Shown: piece by piece, positions 48,174-57,300 of the stretch
Position numbering within the stretch: the first letter of the stretch is position 1
Layout: the number at the start of each line of letters is the position of its first letter
Assembly: GCF_000397205.1 (NCBI RefSeq)
Contig: NC_021237.1
Span: 2,977,001-3,041,000, forward strand
Direction of reading: 5' to 3'
Length of the DNA stretch: 64,000 bases
From: Pseudomonas protegens CHA0
Lineage (GTDB): Bacteria; Pseudomonadota; Gammaproteobacteria; Pseudomonadales; Pseudomonadaceae
Translations under genes and position numbers: made by a program
Notes under the pieces: generated by a model
What the model was told of the DNA's origin: nothing
The model's input: only the letters and a program-made list of their open reading frames with translations
The model's database searches: none

Positions 48174-50126
48174 TCAAAGCGCCCAGGCGACTTTCAAGCC
48201 TTCGTGGATGGCTTCTTCGACGGTGCGCGGTGCCAGGCAGTCGCCGATGCGTTGGAAGGGCACCAGGCCCTTGAGTTGTTGGCCGAGGTCGTCCACGGAT
48301 TGGTGGCCTTGGCACAGGACCAGGCTGTCGACGTTTTCCAGGAGCATGGGTTCGCCGCTGGCGGTGTGTTGCAGGTAGACGGTGCTGTCGTCGCAGCCGT
48401 AGAGGCGGGCGTAGGGGATGATCGGGACCGCCAGTTTGTGCAGTTCGCCGGCCAGTTGGTCGCGCACGTACAGCGGCAGGTTTTCGCCACAGTGGGTGCC
48501 GTTGACCGCCAGTTGCACTTGGTGCCCGGCGCGGACCAGGCGCTCGGCGATGCCGGGGCCGATCCAGTCGCAGCGCCAGTCGGCCACTACCACGCTGCGG
48601 CCCAGTTGCACTTCGTCCCGCAGTACTTGCCAGGTGTCCACCACTTGCAGGTCGCCGCCGCGTTCGAAGTTCGGCCAGTAGGGTTGGGCGCCGGTGGCGA
48701 TGATCACGTGGTCGGGCTTTTCGCGCTCGATCAGGGCGCGGTCGACCCGGGTGTTGCGCACCACCTCCACGCCGGCCAGTTGCATTTCCCGTTGCAGGTT
48801 GGTGCTGGCGCCGCCGAATTCGCTGCGCCGGGGCAGCAGTTGCGCCAGTTGGATCTGGCCGCCCAGTTGCGCGCTGGCTTCGTAGAGGGTGACGCGGTGG
48901 CCGCGTTGGGCGGCGACGGCGGCGGCTTTCATCCCGGCCGGGCCGCCGCCCACCACCAGGATGCGTTTGCCGCGGGCGCTGGGCTTGGGCTGGCCGTAGA
49001 GCAGTTCGCGGCCGGTTTCCGGGTGCTGGATGCAGGAGATCGGCAGGCCCTTGTGGAAGTGGCCGATGCACGCCTGATTGCAGGCGATGCAGGCGCGCAC
49101 GTCTTCGGCGTGGCCGCTGTCGCTCTTGTTGGGCATTTGCGGGTCGCAGATCAGCGCGCGAGTCATGCCGCACACGTCGGCCTGACCTTTGGCGATGATC
49201 GCCTCGGCTTCCTGGGGCTGGTTGATGCGCCCGGTGACGAACAGCGGGATCGACAGCCTGGCCTTGAAGGTGCCGGCTTCCCGGGCCAGATAGGCCGCTT
49301 CCACCGCCATGGGCGGGACTATGTGCACCGCGCCGCCGAGGGAGGCGGAGGTGCCGGCGACGATGTGCACGTAGTCCAGTTGCCCTTGCAGCAATTGCAC
49401 GGCGGCCAGGGATTCGTCTTCGGTGAGGCCTTCGGGGTCGCGTTCATCGGCGGAAATGCGCAGGCCGATGATGAAGTCGGCATCGGTGCTGGCGCGCATG
49501 GCGTCGAGGATTTCCCGGATAAAGCGCAGGCGCTGTTCCAGCTCGCCGTTGTAGCCATCGCTGCGGCGGTTGACCCGCGGGTTGATGAACTGCGCCGGCA
49601 GGTAACCGTGGCTGGCCACCAGTTCCACGCCGTCCAGCCCGGCCTGATGCAGGCGCCGGGCGGCGTCGGCGTAGCCCTGGATGATCTCGTCGATCATGTC
49701 CTGGTCCAGGGCCCGGGGCATGACCCGGAAGCGTTCGTTGGGCACCGCCGAAGGGGCGTAGGCCACGGCCAGCAGGCCGTCGGCGGACTCCATGATTTCC
49801 CGCCCCGGGTGGAAGATCTGCGACAGCACCACGGTGCCGTGGGCGTGGCAGGTTTCGGCCAGGCGCCGGTAGCCGTCGATGCAGGCGTCGTCGGTGGCCA
49901 TCAGCACGTGGCTGGTGTAGCGCGCACTGTCGTGGACCCCGGCCACCTGCAGCACGATCAGGCCGACGCCGCCTTCGGCCCGGGCGCGGTGGTAGGCAAT
50001 CAGCTGTTCGTTGACCAGGTTGTCGGTGGGCATCGAGGTGTCGTGGCCGCTGGACATGATGCGGTTCTTCAGGCGTTTGCCACGGATCTGCAAGGGTTCG
50101 AACAGGTGCGGGAAGGCGCTGGTCAT
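48174..50126 (-). CDS. NADH:flavin oxidoreductase with 4Fe-4S and FAD domains (2,4-dienoyl-CoA reductase/TMADH type)
   Basis: A 650-residue modular flavoenzyme. The first ~330 residues form an FMN-binding TIM barrel (FEPLQIRGKRLKNRIMSSGHD). The 4Fe-4S site is Cys346, Cys349, Cys353 and Cys365 (C-x2-C-x3-C-x11-C). The C-terminal FAD/NAD domain starts with ILVVGGGPAGMKAAAVAA. Relatives include 2,4-dienoyl-CoA reductase, trimethylamine dehydrogenase and the glycine-betaine/dimethylglycine and stachydrine demethylases of Pseudomonas. It is divergent from a polyamine-type binding protein gene, so N-demethylation of a methylated amine is a reasonable guess; the substrate is not proven. Confidence 0.9.
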   Translation of the reverse strand: MTSAFPHLFEPLQIRGKRLKNRIMSSGHDTSMPTDNLVNEQLIAYHRARAEGGVGLIVLQVAGVHDSARYTSHVLMATDDACIDGYRRLAETCHAHGTVVLSQIFHPGREIMESADGLLAVAYAPSAVPNERFRVMPRALDQDMIDEIIQGYADAARRLHQAGLDGVELVASHGYLPAQFINPRVNRRSDGYNGELEQRLRFIREILDAMRASTDADFIIGLRISADERDPEGLTEDESLAAVQLLQGQLDYVHIVAGTSASLGGAVHIVPPMAVEAAYLAREAGTFKARLSIPLFVTGRINQPQEAEAIIAKGQADVCGMTRALICDPQMPNKSDSGHAEDVRACIACNQACIGHFHKGLPISCIQHPETGRELLYGQPKPSARGKRILVVGGGPAGMKAAAVAAQRGHRVTLYEASAQLGGQIQLAQLLPRRSEFGGASTNLQREMQLAGVEVVRNTRVDRALIEREKPDHVIIATGAQPYWPNFERGGDLQVVDTWQVLRDEVQLGRSVVVADWRCDWIGPGIAERLVRAGHQVQLAVNGTHCGENLPLYVRDQLAGELHKLAVPIIPYARLYGCDDSTVYLQHTASGEPMLLENVDSLVLCQGHQSVDDLGQQLKGLVPFQRIGDCLAPRTVEEAIHEGLKVAWAL

Positions 50127-50195
50127 TGCGGTGGCTCCAGGCGGGCCAAGGGCAGGGGGCGGGGCCTTGGCGTTGTTATTGTTGGCCTATCAAAA

Positions 50196-50230
50196 TTTAC
50201 CGACAGTAAAAAATCAACTTGTTTTTTTAC
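50196..50230. promoter_or_regulatory. TTTAC/GTAAA half-sites (candidate operator)
   Basis: TTTAC-CGACA-GTAAA at 50196-50210 is a perfect inverted repeat, and another TTTAC lies at 50226-50230. They lie in the divergent gap of the oxidoreductase and binding protein genes and are good candidates for the XRE-cupin regulator encoded nearby. Confidence 0.6.
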
Positions 50231-50341
50231 TAAGGCTTGCAGTAGCTTCGATTTGCGCCCGCTCCCGCGGCCAACCTCACAACAATAAAAAAGGGCTGTG
50301 CCGGCGCCTGCCGGTGTGGCACCGCGACGAGGATTCACAGA

Positions 50342-51415
50342 ATGAAAGCGCTCACCCGCAAGCACGGTTGTTCTTTCCTGGCCCTGAGCCTGGCCTTGGG
50401 TCTGACCCTGGGCCAGCCGCTGATTCAGAACAAGGCCCAGGCAGCCCCCGACATGGTGGTCGTGGCGTACGGCGGAGCCGGACAAAAAGCCCAGGATGTG
50501 GCGTTGTTCCAACCCTTCAGCAAGGCCGATGGCAGCAAGCTGATCCAGAGCGAATACAACGGCGAAATGGCCCGCATCAAGGTCATGGTCGACACCGGCA
50601 ACGTCGACTGGGACCTGGTGCAGATCGAAGGCCCGGACCTGATGCGCGGCTGCGACGAAGGCATGTACGAACCCCTGGACTGGAAGGCCCTGGGCCGTGC
50701 CGAGCAGCTGATTGCCGATGCCGCCCAGCCCTGCGGCTCGGCGGTGCTGGTGTGGAGCGTGGCCATCGCCTACGACCGCAACAAGCTGGCCAAGGCGCCG
50801 GCGTCCTGGGCGGATTTCTGGGACGTCAAGCAGTTCCCCGGCAAGCGCGGCCTGCGCAAGCGCGCGGTGTACAACCTGGAATTCGCCCTGATGGCCGACG
50901 GGGTCAAGGTCGAGGACGTGTACAAGGTCCTGGCCACGCCGCAAGGGGTGGAGCGGGCCTTCGCCAAGCTGACCGAACTCAAGCCCAACATCCAGTGGTG
51001 GGAAGCCGGCGCCCAGCCGGGGCAGTGGCTGGCCGCCGGTGATGTGGTGATGACCTCGACCTACAGCGGCCGCATCGCCGTGGCCGCCCAGGCCGGCGCG
51101 CCGCTGGCGGTGGTCTGGCCCGGCAGCCTGTACGGCATGGACTACTGGGCGATCATCAAGGGCTCGAAACACGTGGATCAGGCCAAGCGCTTCATCGCCT
51201 TCGCCAACTCTCCCGAAGCCCAGGTCAACTACGTCAAGCAGATCCCCTATGGCCCGACCAACACCCTGGCCGCGGCCAAGCTCGACCCGGCCCTGGCGCA
51301 GTGGGTGCCGACCTCGGAACAGAACCTCAAGGACGCCCTGGCGATGAACGTGGAGTTCTGGGTCGACCATGGCGAAGAGCTGGAAGAGCGCTTCAACGCC
51401 TGGGCCAGCAAGTAA
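50342..51415 (+). CDS. ABC transporter periplasmic substrate-binding protein (PotD-like)
   Basis: A 357-residue extracellular solute-binding protein. The signal peptide extends to about residue 34 (cleavage after AQA). The mature part starts PDMVVVAYGGAGQKAQ and is of the spermidine/putrescine type (family 1/PotD). Typical segments are VDWDLVQIEGPDLMRG, NKLAKAPASWADFWDVKQFPG and YGPTNTLAAAKLDP. No permease or ATPase gene is in the window beside it, so it is an orphan binding protein or shares components. It is divergent from the oxidoreductase gene and precedes the class II aldolase gene. Confidence 0.9.
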   Translation: MKALTRKHGCSFLALSLALGLTLGQPLIQNKAQAAPDMVVVAYGGAGQKAQDVALFQPFSKADGSKLIQSEYNGEMARIKVMVDTGNVDWDLVQIEGPDLMRGCDEGMYEPLDWKALGRAEQLIADAAQPCGSAVLVWSVAIAYDRNKLAKAPASWADFWDVKQFPGKRGLRKRAVYNLEFALMADGVKVEDVYKVLATPQGVERAFAKLTELKPNIQWWEAGAQPGQWLAAGDVVMTSTYSGRIAVAAQAGAPLAVVWPGSLYGMDYWAIIKGSKHVDQAKRFIAFANSPEAQVNYVKQIPYGPTNTLAAAKLDPALAQWVPTSEQNLKDALAMNVEFWVDHGEELEERFNAWASK

Positions 51416-51514
51416 GTGCACCGGGCTGGACGCCTGCGGGCGTCCGGTCCTATTGTTTGCGGGCTCTTTTTACCGGCCCCGTTTGCCCGCCCACCTGCCT
51501 GGAGGACTCCAACA

Positions 51515-52309
51515 ATGAACAATATCGCTCCCAGCCCCCACGCCCTGACCGAGCGCAGCAGCACCGAGCAGCGCCTGCGCGAAGAGTTGGCGGCCTGCTA
51601 CCGCCTGATCGCGCACTTTCGCATGACCGACCTGATCTTCACCCATATCTCGGTGCGCTTGCCCGGGCCCGAGCATCACTTCCTGATCAACCCCTACGGC
51701 TTGATGTTCGATGAAATCACCGCCTCCAACCTGGTGAAGATCGACCTCAATGGCGAAGCCGTGGAGCCGTCGCCGTACCCGGTGAACCCGGCGGGTTTTG
51801 TGATCCACAGCGCCATTCACGGCGCCCGGGAAGACGCCCAGTGCGTGCTGCACACCCACACCAAGGCCGGATGCGCGGTGGCGGCGCTCAAATGCGGCTT
51901 GCTGCCGGTGAACCAGATTTCCATGGAGTTCTATGGCCGCGTGGCCTACCACGACTACGAAGGCGTGGCCCTGGACCTGAGCGAGCAGCAACGTCTGGTG
52001 GCCGACCTCGGCGACAAGAGCGTGCTGATGCTGCGCAACCATGGCCTGCTCACCGTGGGCGAAACCGTGAGCCAGGCGTTTTTGCGCATGTACTACCTGG
52101 AGAAGGCCTGCGAGATCCAGCTGGCGGCCCAGGCAGCAGGGGAGATCGTGCTACCACCGGACGCGGTCTGCGCCCACACCGAACGCCAGTTCAACGACCC
52201 GGGCCGGCCGCTGCAGGAAGGCGAACTCAACGACCCGGACGCCATGCAACTGGCCTGGGCAGCGTTGTTGCGCCTGCTGGAGCGCATCGCCCCCGACTAC
52301 CGCGCCTGA
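51515..52309 (+). CDS. Class II aldolase/adducin family protein
   Basis: A 264-residue enzyme of the fuculose-phosphate aldolase/adducin family. Metal ligands are His113 and His115 in VLHTHTKAG and His176 in RNHGLLTVG. Glu67 in LMFDEITASNL may be the catalytic acid. Members act as aldolases, epimerases or decarboxylases on small hydroxy acids. GGAGG precedes ATG 51515, about 100 bases after the binding protein gene, consistent with co-expression. It may process a carbon product of the amine pathway; substrate unknown. Confidence 0.88.
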   Translation: MNNIAPSPHALTERSSTEQRLREELAACYRLIAHFRMTDLIFTHISVRLPGPEHHFLINPYGLMFDEITASNLVKIDLNGEAVEPSPYPVNPAGFVIHSAIHGAREDAQCVLHTHTKAGCAVAALKCGLLPVNQISMEFYGRVAYHDYEGVALDLSEQQRLVADLGDKSVLMLRNHGLLTVGETVSQAFLRMYYLEKACEIQLAAQAAGEIVLPPDAVCAHTERQFNDPGRPLQEGELNDPDAMQLAWAALLRLLERIAPDYRA

Positions 52310-52332
52310 CCCCACGTGGGTTTGTATCTACC

Positions 52333-52481
52333 TGTAGCCGCTGCCGAGCCATGGCGAGGCTGCGAAAAGGCCCGCAGGGCCTTGCCTGGCGATCTGCAGC
52401 CGAACCTGTGTCGCCTTGAAGATCGTTGCGTCCCTGCGACGGAATGCCGCCCAGACCGTTCGCAGCCTGCGGCAGCGTCTA
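52333..52481. repeat. Imperfect inverted repeat of the GTAGCCGCTGCCG type
   Basis: GTAGCCGCTGCCGAGCCATGG at the left and CGCAGCCTGCGGCAGCGTCTAC at the right, matching the repeat at 30871-30971. It lies between the aldolase and TetR genes. Confidence 0.75.
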
Positions 52482-52590
52482 CAGAAAGCGGTGCGGCTTG
52501 GGCGGCCACACAAACGCTGGATAGCCACGGAAGGCCTGTTGTACAGTCGTTCAGTTTCAATTTCCCGCCACCGCCCAAGGAACCCGCCCC

Positions 52591-53229
52591 ATGAGCCAGG
52601 AAGCGCGCTTTTCCCGCCTGGAACCCGACCTGCGCAAGGCCGAGCTGATCGAGGCGACCCTGACCTGCCTCAAGCTCCACGGTTTCCAGGGCGCGTCGAT
52701 CCGCAAGATCTCCGCCGAGGCTGGGGTGTCGGTGGGGCTGATCAGCCATCACTATTCCGGCAAGGACGAGCTGGTGGCCGAGGCCTATCGCGCGATCACC
52801 GGGCGGGTCATGACCCTGCTGCGCGAGGCCATGGAGCAGGCCGAGCCCGATCCCCGGCAGCGGCTGTCGGCGTTCTTTCGCGCCTCGTTCTGCGCCGAAC
52901 TGCTGGACCCGCGGCTGCTGGATGCCTGGCTGGCCTTCTGGGGCGCGGTGAAGACCGCCGAGGCGATCAACCTGGCCCACGAACATTCCTATGGTGAATA
53001 CCGCAACGAGCTGGCCGGCCTGCTGGGCCAGTTGGCCGGCATTCAGGGCTGGAAAGGCTTCGACGCCGATCTGGCGGCCATCAGCCTCAGCGCCTTGCTC
53101 GACGGCCTGTGGCTGGAGTCCGGGCTCAACCCGGGGACCTTCAGCCCACAGCAGGGCGTGCAGATCTGCGAGGCCTGGGTCGAGGGGCTGCTGGCCAGCG
53201 GCGGGCGCGGTTTCGCTGTGCCGACATAG
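52591..53229 (+). CDS. TetR family regulator (BetI-like)
   Basis: A 212-residue regulator. The N-terminal TetR HTH (IRKISAEAGVSVGLISHHYSGKDEL) is followed by helices typical of the BetI subgroup (AITGRVMTLL, DAWLAFWGAVKTAE). BetI represses choline/betaine genes; the relationship here is only by family. The gene is 281 bases after the aldolase gene and could regulate the preceding cluster or the aru genes downstream; neither can be decided from the sequence. Confidence 0.85.
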   Translation: MSQEARFSRLEPDLRKAELIEATLTCLKLHGFQGASIRKISAEAGVSVGLISHHYSGKDELVAEAYRAITGRVMTLLREAMEQAEPDPRQRLSAFFRASFCAELLDPRLLDAWLAFWGAVKTAEAINLAHEHSYGEYRNELAGLLGQLAGIQGWKGFDADLAAISLSALLDGLWLESGLNPGTFSPQQGVQICEAWVEGLLASGGRGFAVPT

Positions 53230-53312
53230 GGCTGTTGATCGGTTGTTCAGTAATGGCTAGGCTGCTGCGCTGTAGGTGGTTTCTCTAATAAAAATAATCA
53301 GGAACACAGGCG

Positions 53313-54029
53313 ATGACTCCTCGGGTATTGATCGTCGATGACGATCCGCTGATTCGCGAGCTGCTTCAGGCTTATCTCTCTCAGGAAGGCTACGACGTGC
53401 ATTGCGCCGCCACCGCGGAGCAGGCGGAGAGCTTTCTCGGCCAGCACACGGTGGACCTGCTGATGCTGGACATCCGCCTGCCGGGCAAGGACGGCCTGAC
53501 CCTGACCCGGGAGCTGCGGGTGCGTTCGGAGGTGGGGATCATCCTGATCACCGGGCGCAACGACGACATCGACCGCATCGTCGGCCTGGAATGCGGCGCC
53601 GACGACTACGTGATCAAACCCCTCAACCCCCGCGAGCTGGTGTCCCGGGCCAAGAACCTGATCCGTCGGGTGCGCCAGGCCAACCCGCCCCAGGCCCCGG
53701 CCAACAGCCCGAGCCCGGTCAAGCAGTTCGCCGACTGGGCCCTGGACACCGACCGCCGCCGGCTGATCGACCCGCGGGGCGCTGAAACCCTGCTGACCCA
53801 CGGCGAATACCAATTGCTCAGCGTGTTCCTGCGCAACAGCGGCCATACCCTGAGCCGCGACCAGTTGATGGACCAGATCCGCAACCGCGAATGGGTGCCC
53901 AGCGACCGTTCCATCGACGTGCTGGTGGGCCGCCTGCGGCGCAAGCTGCACGACGACCCGGCCGAGCCGGAGCTGATCATCACCATCCACGGCGCCGGTT
54001 ACCTTTTCACCGCCAGCGTGGCGGCCTGA
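53313..54029 (+). CDS. aruR: OmpR-type response regulator, AruR-like
   Basis: A 238-residue response regulator. Receiver residues are Asp9-Asp10 and phospho-acceptor Asp53 in LMLDIRLPGKDG; the conserved Lys is in YVIKPLNPREL. The C-terminal winged helix ends RRKLHDDPAEPELIITIHGAGYLF. The next gene starts one base after its stop. The order of response regulator, hybrid sensor, permease, hydratase, dehydrogenase and AruI resembles P. aeruginosa PA4983-PA4977, where AruRS activates the arginine transaminase pathway. The symbol is based on that context. Confidence 0.83.
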   Translation: MTPRVLIVDDDPLIRELLQAYLSQEGYDVHCAATAEQAESFLGQHTVDLLMLDIRLPGKDGLTLTRELRVRSEVGIILITGRNDDIDRIVGLECGADDYVIKPLNPRELVSRAKNLIRRVRQANPPQAPANSPSPVKQFADWALDTDRRRLIDPRGAETLLTHGEYQLLSVFLRNSGHTLSRDQLMDQIRNREWVPSDRSIDVLVGRLRRKLHDDPAEPELIITIHGAGYLFTASVAA

Positions 54030-54030
54030 A

Positions 54031-54840
54031 TTGCTGCGTCGCGCGCTGGTGCTGTGCCTGGGCCTGTGCCTGATCCCGCTGGCCGGCGCGACCTGGGCCG
54101 AGCCCGCGCCGCAGCCCCAGCCCGTGCTGCGTTATTGCGACTACCCGGTGTACCCACCGATTTCCTGGAGCGACGGCAGCCAGGTGCGCGGCCTGGCACC
54201 GACGGTGGTGCGCCAGGTGCTGGGGGACCTGGGCTATCAGGTGCAGGTGGTGGTGCTGGGCAACTGGAAGCGCTGCCTGCTGGACGCCGCCGCGGGCCGG
54301 GTGGATGTGGTGCTGGCCTACAGCACCGGCCAGCGCCAGCAGGACCTGTTGTTTTCCCGGGTGCCGGTGCTGCGTGAGGAGGTGGCGCTGTTCGTCAACC
54401 GCCGCAACCTGCCGAGTTTTACCCACTTGCAGGACCTGACCGCCTACCGCGGCGGCCTGCTGTTCGGCGAGAGCTACGGCCAGGATTTCGACCGCGAAGT
54501 GGTGCAGCACGGCAATATCGAATGGGTCTCCAGCAGCCAGCAGAATTTCGGCAAGCTGATCCGCCAGCGCATCGATTTCATCCCCCATGAACGCCGCACC
54601 GGGCAGCTGTTCATCGAGCAGTTGCCGGGGGCCCAGGACATCATCGCCTTGCCCCAGGCGGTGAGCGTCGACTACCTGCGCCTGGCGGTGTCGCGCCATT
54701 CGCCCCTGGCGCCGCGCATGGCCGAGATCGACACCCAGTTGCAGCGCCAGGTGGACAGCGGGGCGATCCAGCGCTGGCTGGCGCAGAGCCAGGACGGCTA
54801 CCGCGCCATGCTCAAGGCCCAGGTGGAGGGCCGGCCATGA
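54031..54840 (+). CDS. Periplasmic amino-acid-type binding protein between AruR and AruS
   Basis: A 269-residue extracellular solute-binding protein of family 3, beginning with TTG at 54031. The signal peptide is MLRRALVLCLGLCLIPLAGA (cleavage near WAEP). The mature sequence PVLRYCDYPVYPPISWSDGS, followed by AAGRVDVVLAYSTGQRQQDL, matches the amino-acid binding fold. It overlaps the sensor kinase gene by four bases (ATGA) and follows the regulator gene by one base. This placement suggests that it presents the ligand (probably arginine) to the sensor AruS rather than to an ABC transporter. Confidence 0.82.
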   Translation: MLRRALVLCLGLCLIPLAGATWAEPAPQPQPVLRYCDYPVYPPISWSDGSQVRGLAPTVVRQVLGDLGYQVQVVVLGNWKRCLLDAAAGRVDVVLAYSTGQRQQDLLFSRVPVLREEVALFVNRRNLPSFTHLQDLTAYRGGLLFGESYGQDFDREVVQHGNIEWVSSSQQNFGKLIRQRIDFIPHERRTGQLFIEQLPGAQDIIALPQAVSVDYLRLAVSRHSPLAPRMAEIDTQLQRQVDSGAIQRWLAQSQDGYRAMLKAQVEGRP

Positions 54841-57092
54841 TTGCGCTGCGGCCCAGCGGCCTGTTGCGCCGCCTGCTGCTGTTTATCCTGCTGTTCAGCC
54901 TGTGCTTCACCGTGCTCGCCAGCAGCGTGCAGCTGTACTTCGAATACCGCCGGGAAATGCGCGACATCGACAGCCGCATGGAGCTGATTCGCGCCGGTTA
55001 CCTGGGCAGCCTGGAACGCAACCTGTGGGACCTCAACCAGGAGCAGCTGACCGTGCAGTTGCAGGGGCTGGTGGACTTTTCCGATGTGGCCCGGGTGCAC
55101 TTGATCAGCAACGACTTCGACTTGCAGCAGGGCAGTGCCGAGCTGATCGGGCCGCTGCGGGTGGAGCGTTTCCCCCTGAGCTACCAGCCGCCGTCCGGGC
55201 CCTTGCGCCAGTTGGGCGAGTTGCAGGTCAGCACTGATCTGGGGGCAGTGTATCGGCGCCTGTACGCCACCGGGCTGGCCAGCCTGTTGTGGATGAGCGT
55301 GTTTCTCTGCGGCTTGGCGGTGGCCTTGTCCGGGCTGTTCTACCGCCTGGTGACCCGGCACCTGCAAGTGATGGCCGATTTCGCCCGGCGCGTGGCGGCC
55401 GGCGAGCTGCACGAGCCCCTGCACCTGGACAAGCGCCAGCGCCCCGGCGGCGATGAGATCGACACCGTAGCCCGGGCCCTGGACGACATGCGTCGGGCAG
55501 TGCTCGACGATGTGCAGCGCCGCGAAGCCGACCGATTGGCCTTGCAGGACAAGCGCGACGAATTGCAGAAAATGGTCCAGCGCCGCACCGCCAGCCTGAT
55601 GCACGCCAAGGACGAGGCCGAAGCCGCGAACCTCGCCAAGTCGCGCTTTCTGGCGACCATGAGCCATGAACTGCGCACCCCCTTGAATGGCATCCTCGGC
55701 ATGGCCGAACTGCTGCGTTCGGCGCCCCTGGGCAGCCAGGATCGCCAGCGCTTGCAGGCCCTGCACCAGGCCGGGGAGGGGCTACTGAGCATCCTCAACG
55801 AAGTGCTGTCCTTTGCCCGGTTGGAGGAGGGCGAAAGCCGCCCGGAAGTGCGGGACTTCTCCCTGCGTCAGTTGCTGGAAGAAGTCACCACCTTGTTGCA
55901 GCCCCGGGCCGAGGCCAACCGCACCCGCCTGGAATTGCACATCGACGAACAACTGGCACCGCGCCAGCAGGGCGCCGAGCAGTACCTGCGCCAGGTGCTG
56001 AGCAACCTGCTGGCCAACGCCATTCGTTTTACCGAAGACGGCTGGGTGCGGGTCGAGGTGCAGGTGCTGCACAGCGCCGCCGAGGGCCAGCGCCTGCGCT
56101 GCTGCGTGCGCGACAACGGCATCGGCATTGCCGCGTCGATGCGCGAAAAGATCTTCGAGCGTTTCGTCCAGGCCAGTGATGAAGTCAGCCGCCGCTATGG
56201 CGGCACTGGCCTGGGATTGGCCATCTGCAAGCACCTGCTGCAGCAACTGGACGGACGCATCGGCGTCGACAGTGAGCTGGGGCAGGGCAGTTGTTTCTGG
56301 TTCGAGCTGGCGTTGGGCATCGGCCAGGAGCCCTTGTCGGTGCCCGCGCTTGAGTTGCCGACGCAGGCTTTGAAGATCCTGGTGGTCGAAGACGTGGCCC
56401 TGAACCGCGAAGTGGCCAGCGGCCTGCTGCAGCGTGACGGCCATCAAGTGTGGCTGGCTGAAGACGGCGAGTCGGCTCTGGCCTTGTGTCAGCAGCAAGC
56501 CTTCGACCTGTTGCTGCTGGATGTGCACTTGCCGGGCATCAGCGGGGTCGAACTGTGCCGGGAAATCCGCCAGCGTCCCGGGCCCAACCGGCAGGTGCGC
56601 ATTGTCGCTCTCACCGCCAGCGTCCAGCCGTCCGTGGTGCGTGGTTATCTGCAGGCCGGGATGCAGGGCATTCTCGGCAAGCCGTTGCAGCTGGAGAGCC
56701 TGCGTCAGGTGCTGGCCGGGCAGGTGCAGATGCCGCAGGCCGACACTGAGGAGGGCTTGCTCGACCAGGGCTTGCTGGACACTCATCGCAGTCTGTTGGG
56801 CGAGCAGAAGTTGCAGGACCTGCTCCGGATCCTGGCCGATGCCCTGGATCAGCAACAACCACTGTTGGCCGACGCCCTGGCCGCCGAAGACTGCACCGAG
56901 GTCCTGCACCTGGCCCATCGGCTGGCGGGCAGTGCCGACTCCCTGGGGTTTTGCGCGTTGGCCCGGGTGCTGCGGGAGTTGGAGGAGGCGGCGCAGCAGG
57001 CGGATCGCCCGGCTCTGGCGTCCCTGGCGGCGAGGCTGCAGCAGCCCTGGCAAGAGTCTCGGGCCTTGCTGCAGCGCTTGCTGGCGGCCTGA
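54837..57092 (+). CDS. aruS: Hybrid sensor histidine kinase, AruS-like
   Basis: A 751-residue membrane kinase. Two membrane helices (about 10-30 and 147-166) flank a small periplasmic domain. A HAMP and coiled-coil linker lead to the H-box [12 protein letters not shown] (His277) and the ATP-binding domain with [11 protein letters not shown] receiver domain carries Asp562 in LLLDVHLPG, and a C-terminal Hpt domain carries His694 in [11 protein letters not shown]. The multi-step phosphorelay would pass to the response regulator encoded upstream. The overlap with the binding protein gene suggests that the latter provides the signal. Named by synteny with P. aeruginosa AruS. Confidence 0.82.
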   Translation: MIALRPSGLLRRLLLFILLFSLCFTVLASSVQLYFEYRREMRDIDSRMELIRAGYLGSLERNLWDLNQEQLTVQLQGLVDFSDVARVHLISNDFDLQQGSAELIGPLRVERFPLSYQPPSGPLRQLGELQVSTDLGAVYRRLYATGLASLLWMSVFLCGLAVALSGLFYRLVTRHLQVMADFARRVAAGELHEPLHLDKRQRPGGDEIDTVARALDDMRRAVLDDVQRREADRLALQDKRDELQKMVQRRTASLMHAKDEAEAANLAKSRFLATMSHELRTPLNGILGMAELLRSAPLGSQDRQRLQALHQAGEGLLSILNEVLSFARLEEGESRPEVRDFSLRQLLEEVTTLLQPRAEANRTRLELHIDEQLAPRQQGAEQYLRQVLSNLLANAIRFTEDGWVRVEVQVLHSAAEGQRLRCCVRDNGIGIAASMREKIFERFVQASDEVSRRYGGTGLGLAICKHLLQQLDGRIGVDSELGQGSCFWFELALGIGQEPLSVPALELPTQALKILVVEDVALNREVASGLLQRDGHQVWLAEDGESALALCQQQAFDLLLLDVHLPGISGVELCREIRQRPGPNRQVRIVALTASVQPSVVRGYLQAGMQGILGKPLQLESLRQVLAGQVQMPQADTEEGLLDQGLLDTHRSLLGEQKLQDLLRILADALDQQQPLLADALAAEDCTEVLHLAHRLAGSADSLGFCALARVLRELEEAAQQADRPALASLAARLQQPWQESRALLQRLLAA

Positions 57093-57158
57093 CGTACAAA
57101 ATCCTTACGACTTTTTACATCTTCGATCTTTTGCTTCAACCCGAACTTACATGGCTTT

Positions 57159-57206
57159 CCAATAATCGCTTGAGCCGCGCCCGCCGCGGCCTTCGAAGCT
57201 TATTGG
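57159..57206 (+). promoter_or_regulatory. Leader hairpin overlapping a ribosome site
   Basis: CCAATAA (57159-57165) pairs with TTATTGG (57200-57206), with an inner GCCGCG/CGCGGC stem (57174-57179 and 57185-57190). The right arm runs into the GGAG ribosome site of the leader frame at 57218. This can mask or expose translation initiation. Confidence 0.6.
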
Positions 57207-57217
57207 AGATAATAATA

Positions 57218-57292
57218 ATGAACTGCCTGCAAGCTGCTTGTACCCCACGCCCCGTCCCATCGCCCCGCGCCCTGCGCCTCACCGACTGCTGA
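57218..57292 (+). CDS. Putative leader peptide, 24 residues
   Basis: The frame MNCLQAACTPRPVPSPRALR runs from ATG 57218 to TGA 57290-57292 and contains four Arg and five Pro residues. GGAG is nine bases before it. The stop lies eight bases before the permease ATG (57301), and the permease ribosome site GAGGTG overlaps the stop. This suggests coupling or attenuation; Arg codons could act as sensors of charged tRNA-Arg, but this is speculation. Confidence 0.5.
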   Translation: MNCLQAACTPRPVPSPRALRLTDC

Positions 57293-57300
57293 GGTGCACC

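Noticed and set aside
47940..50288. Plus-strand frame of about 780 codons opposite the oxidoreductase
   Set aside because: Shadow of the oxidoreductase gene, which has the complete 4Fe-4S and nucleotide-binding motifs.
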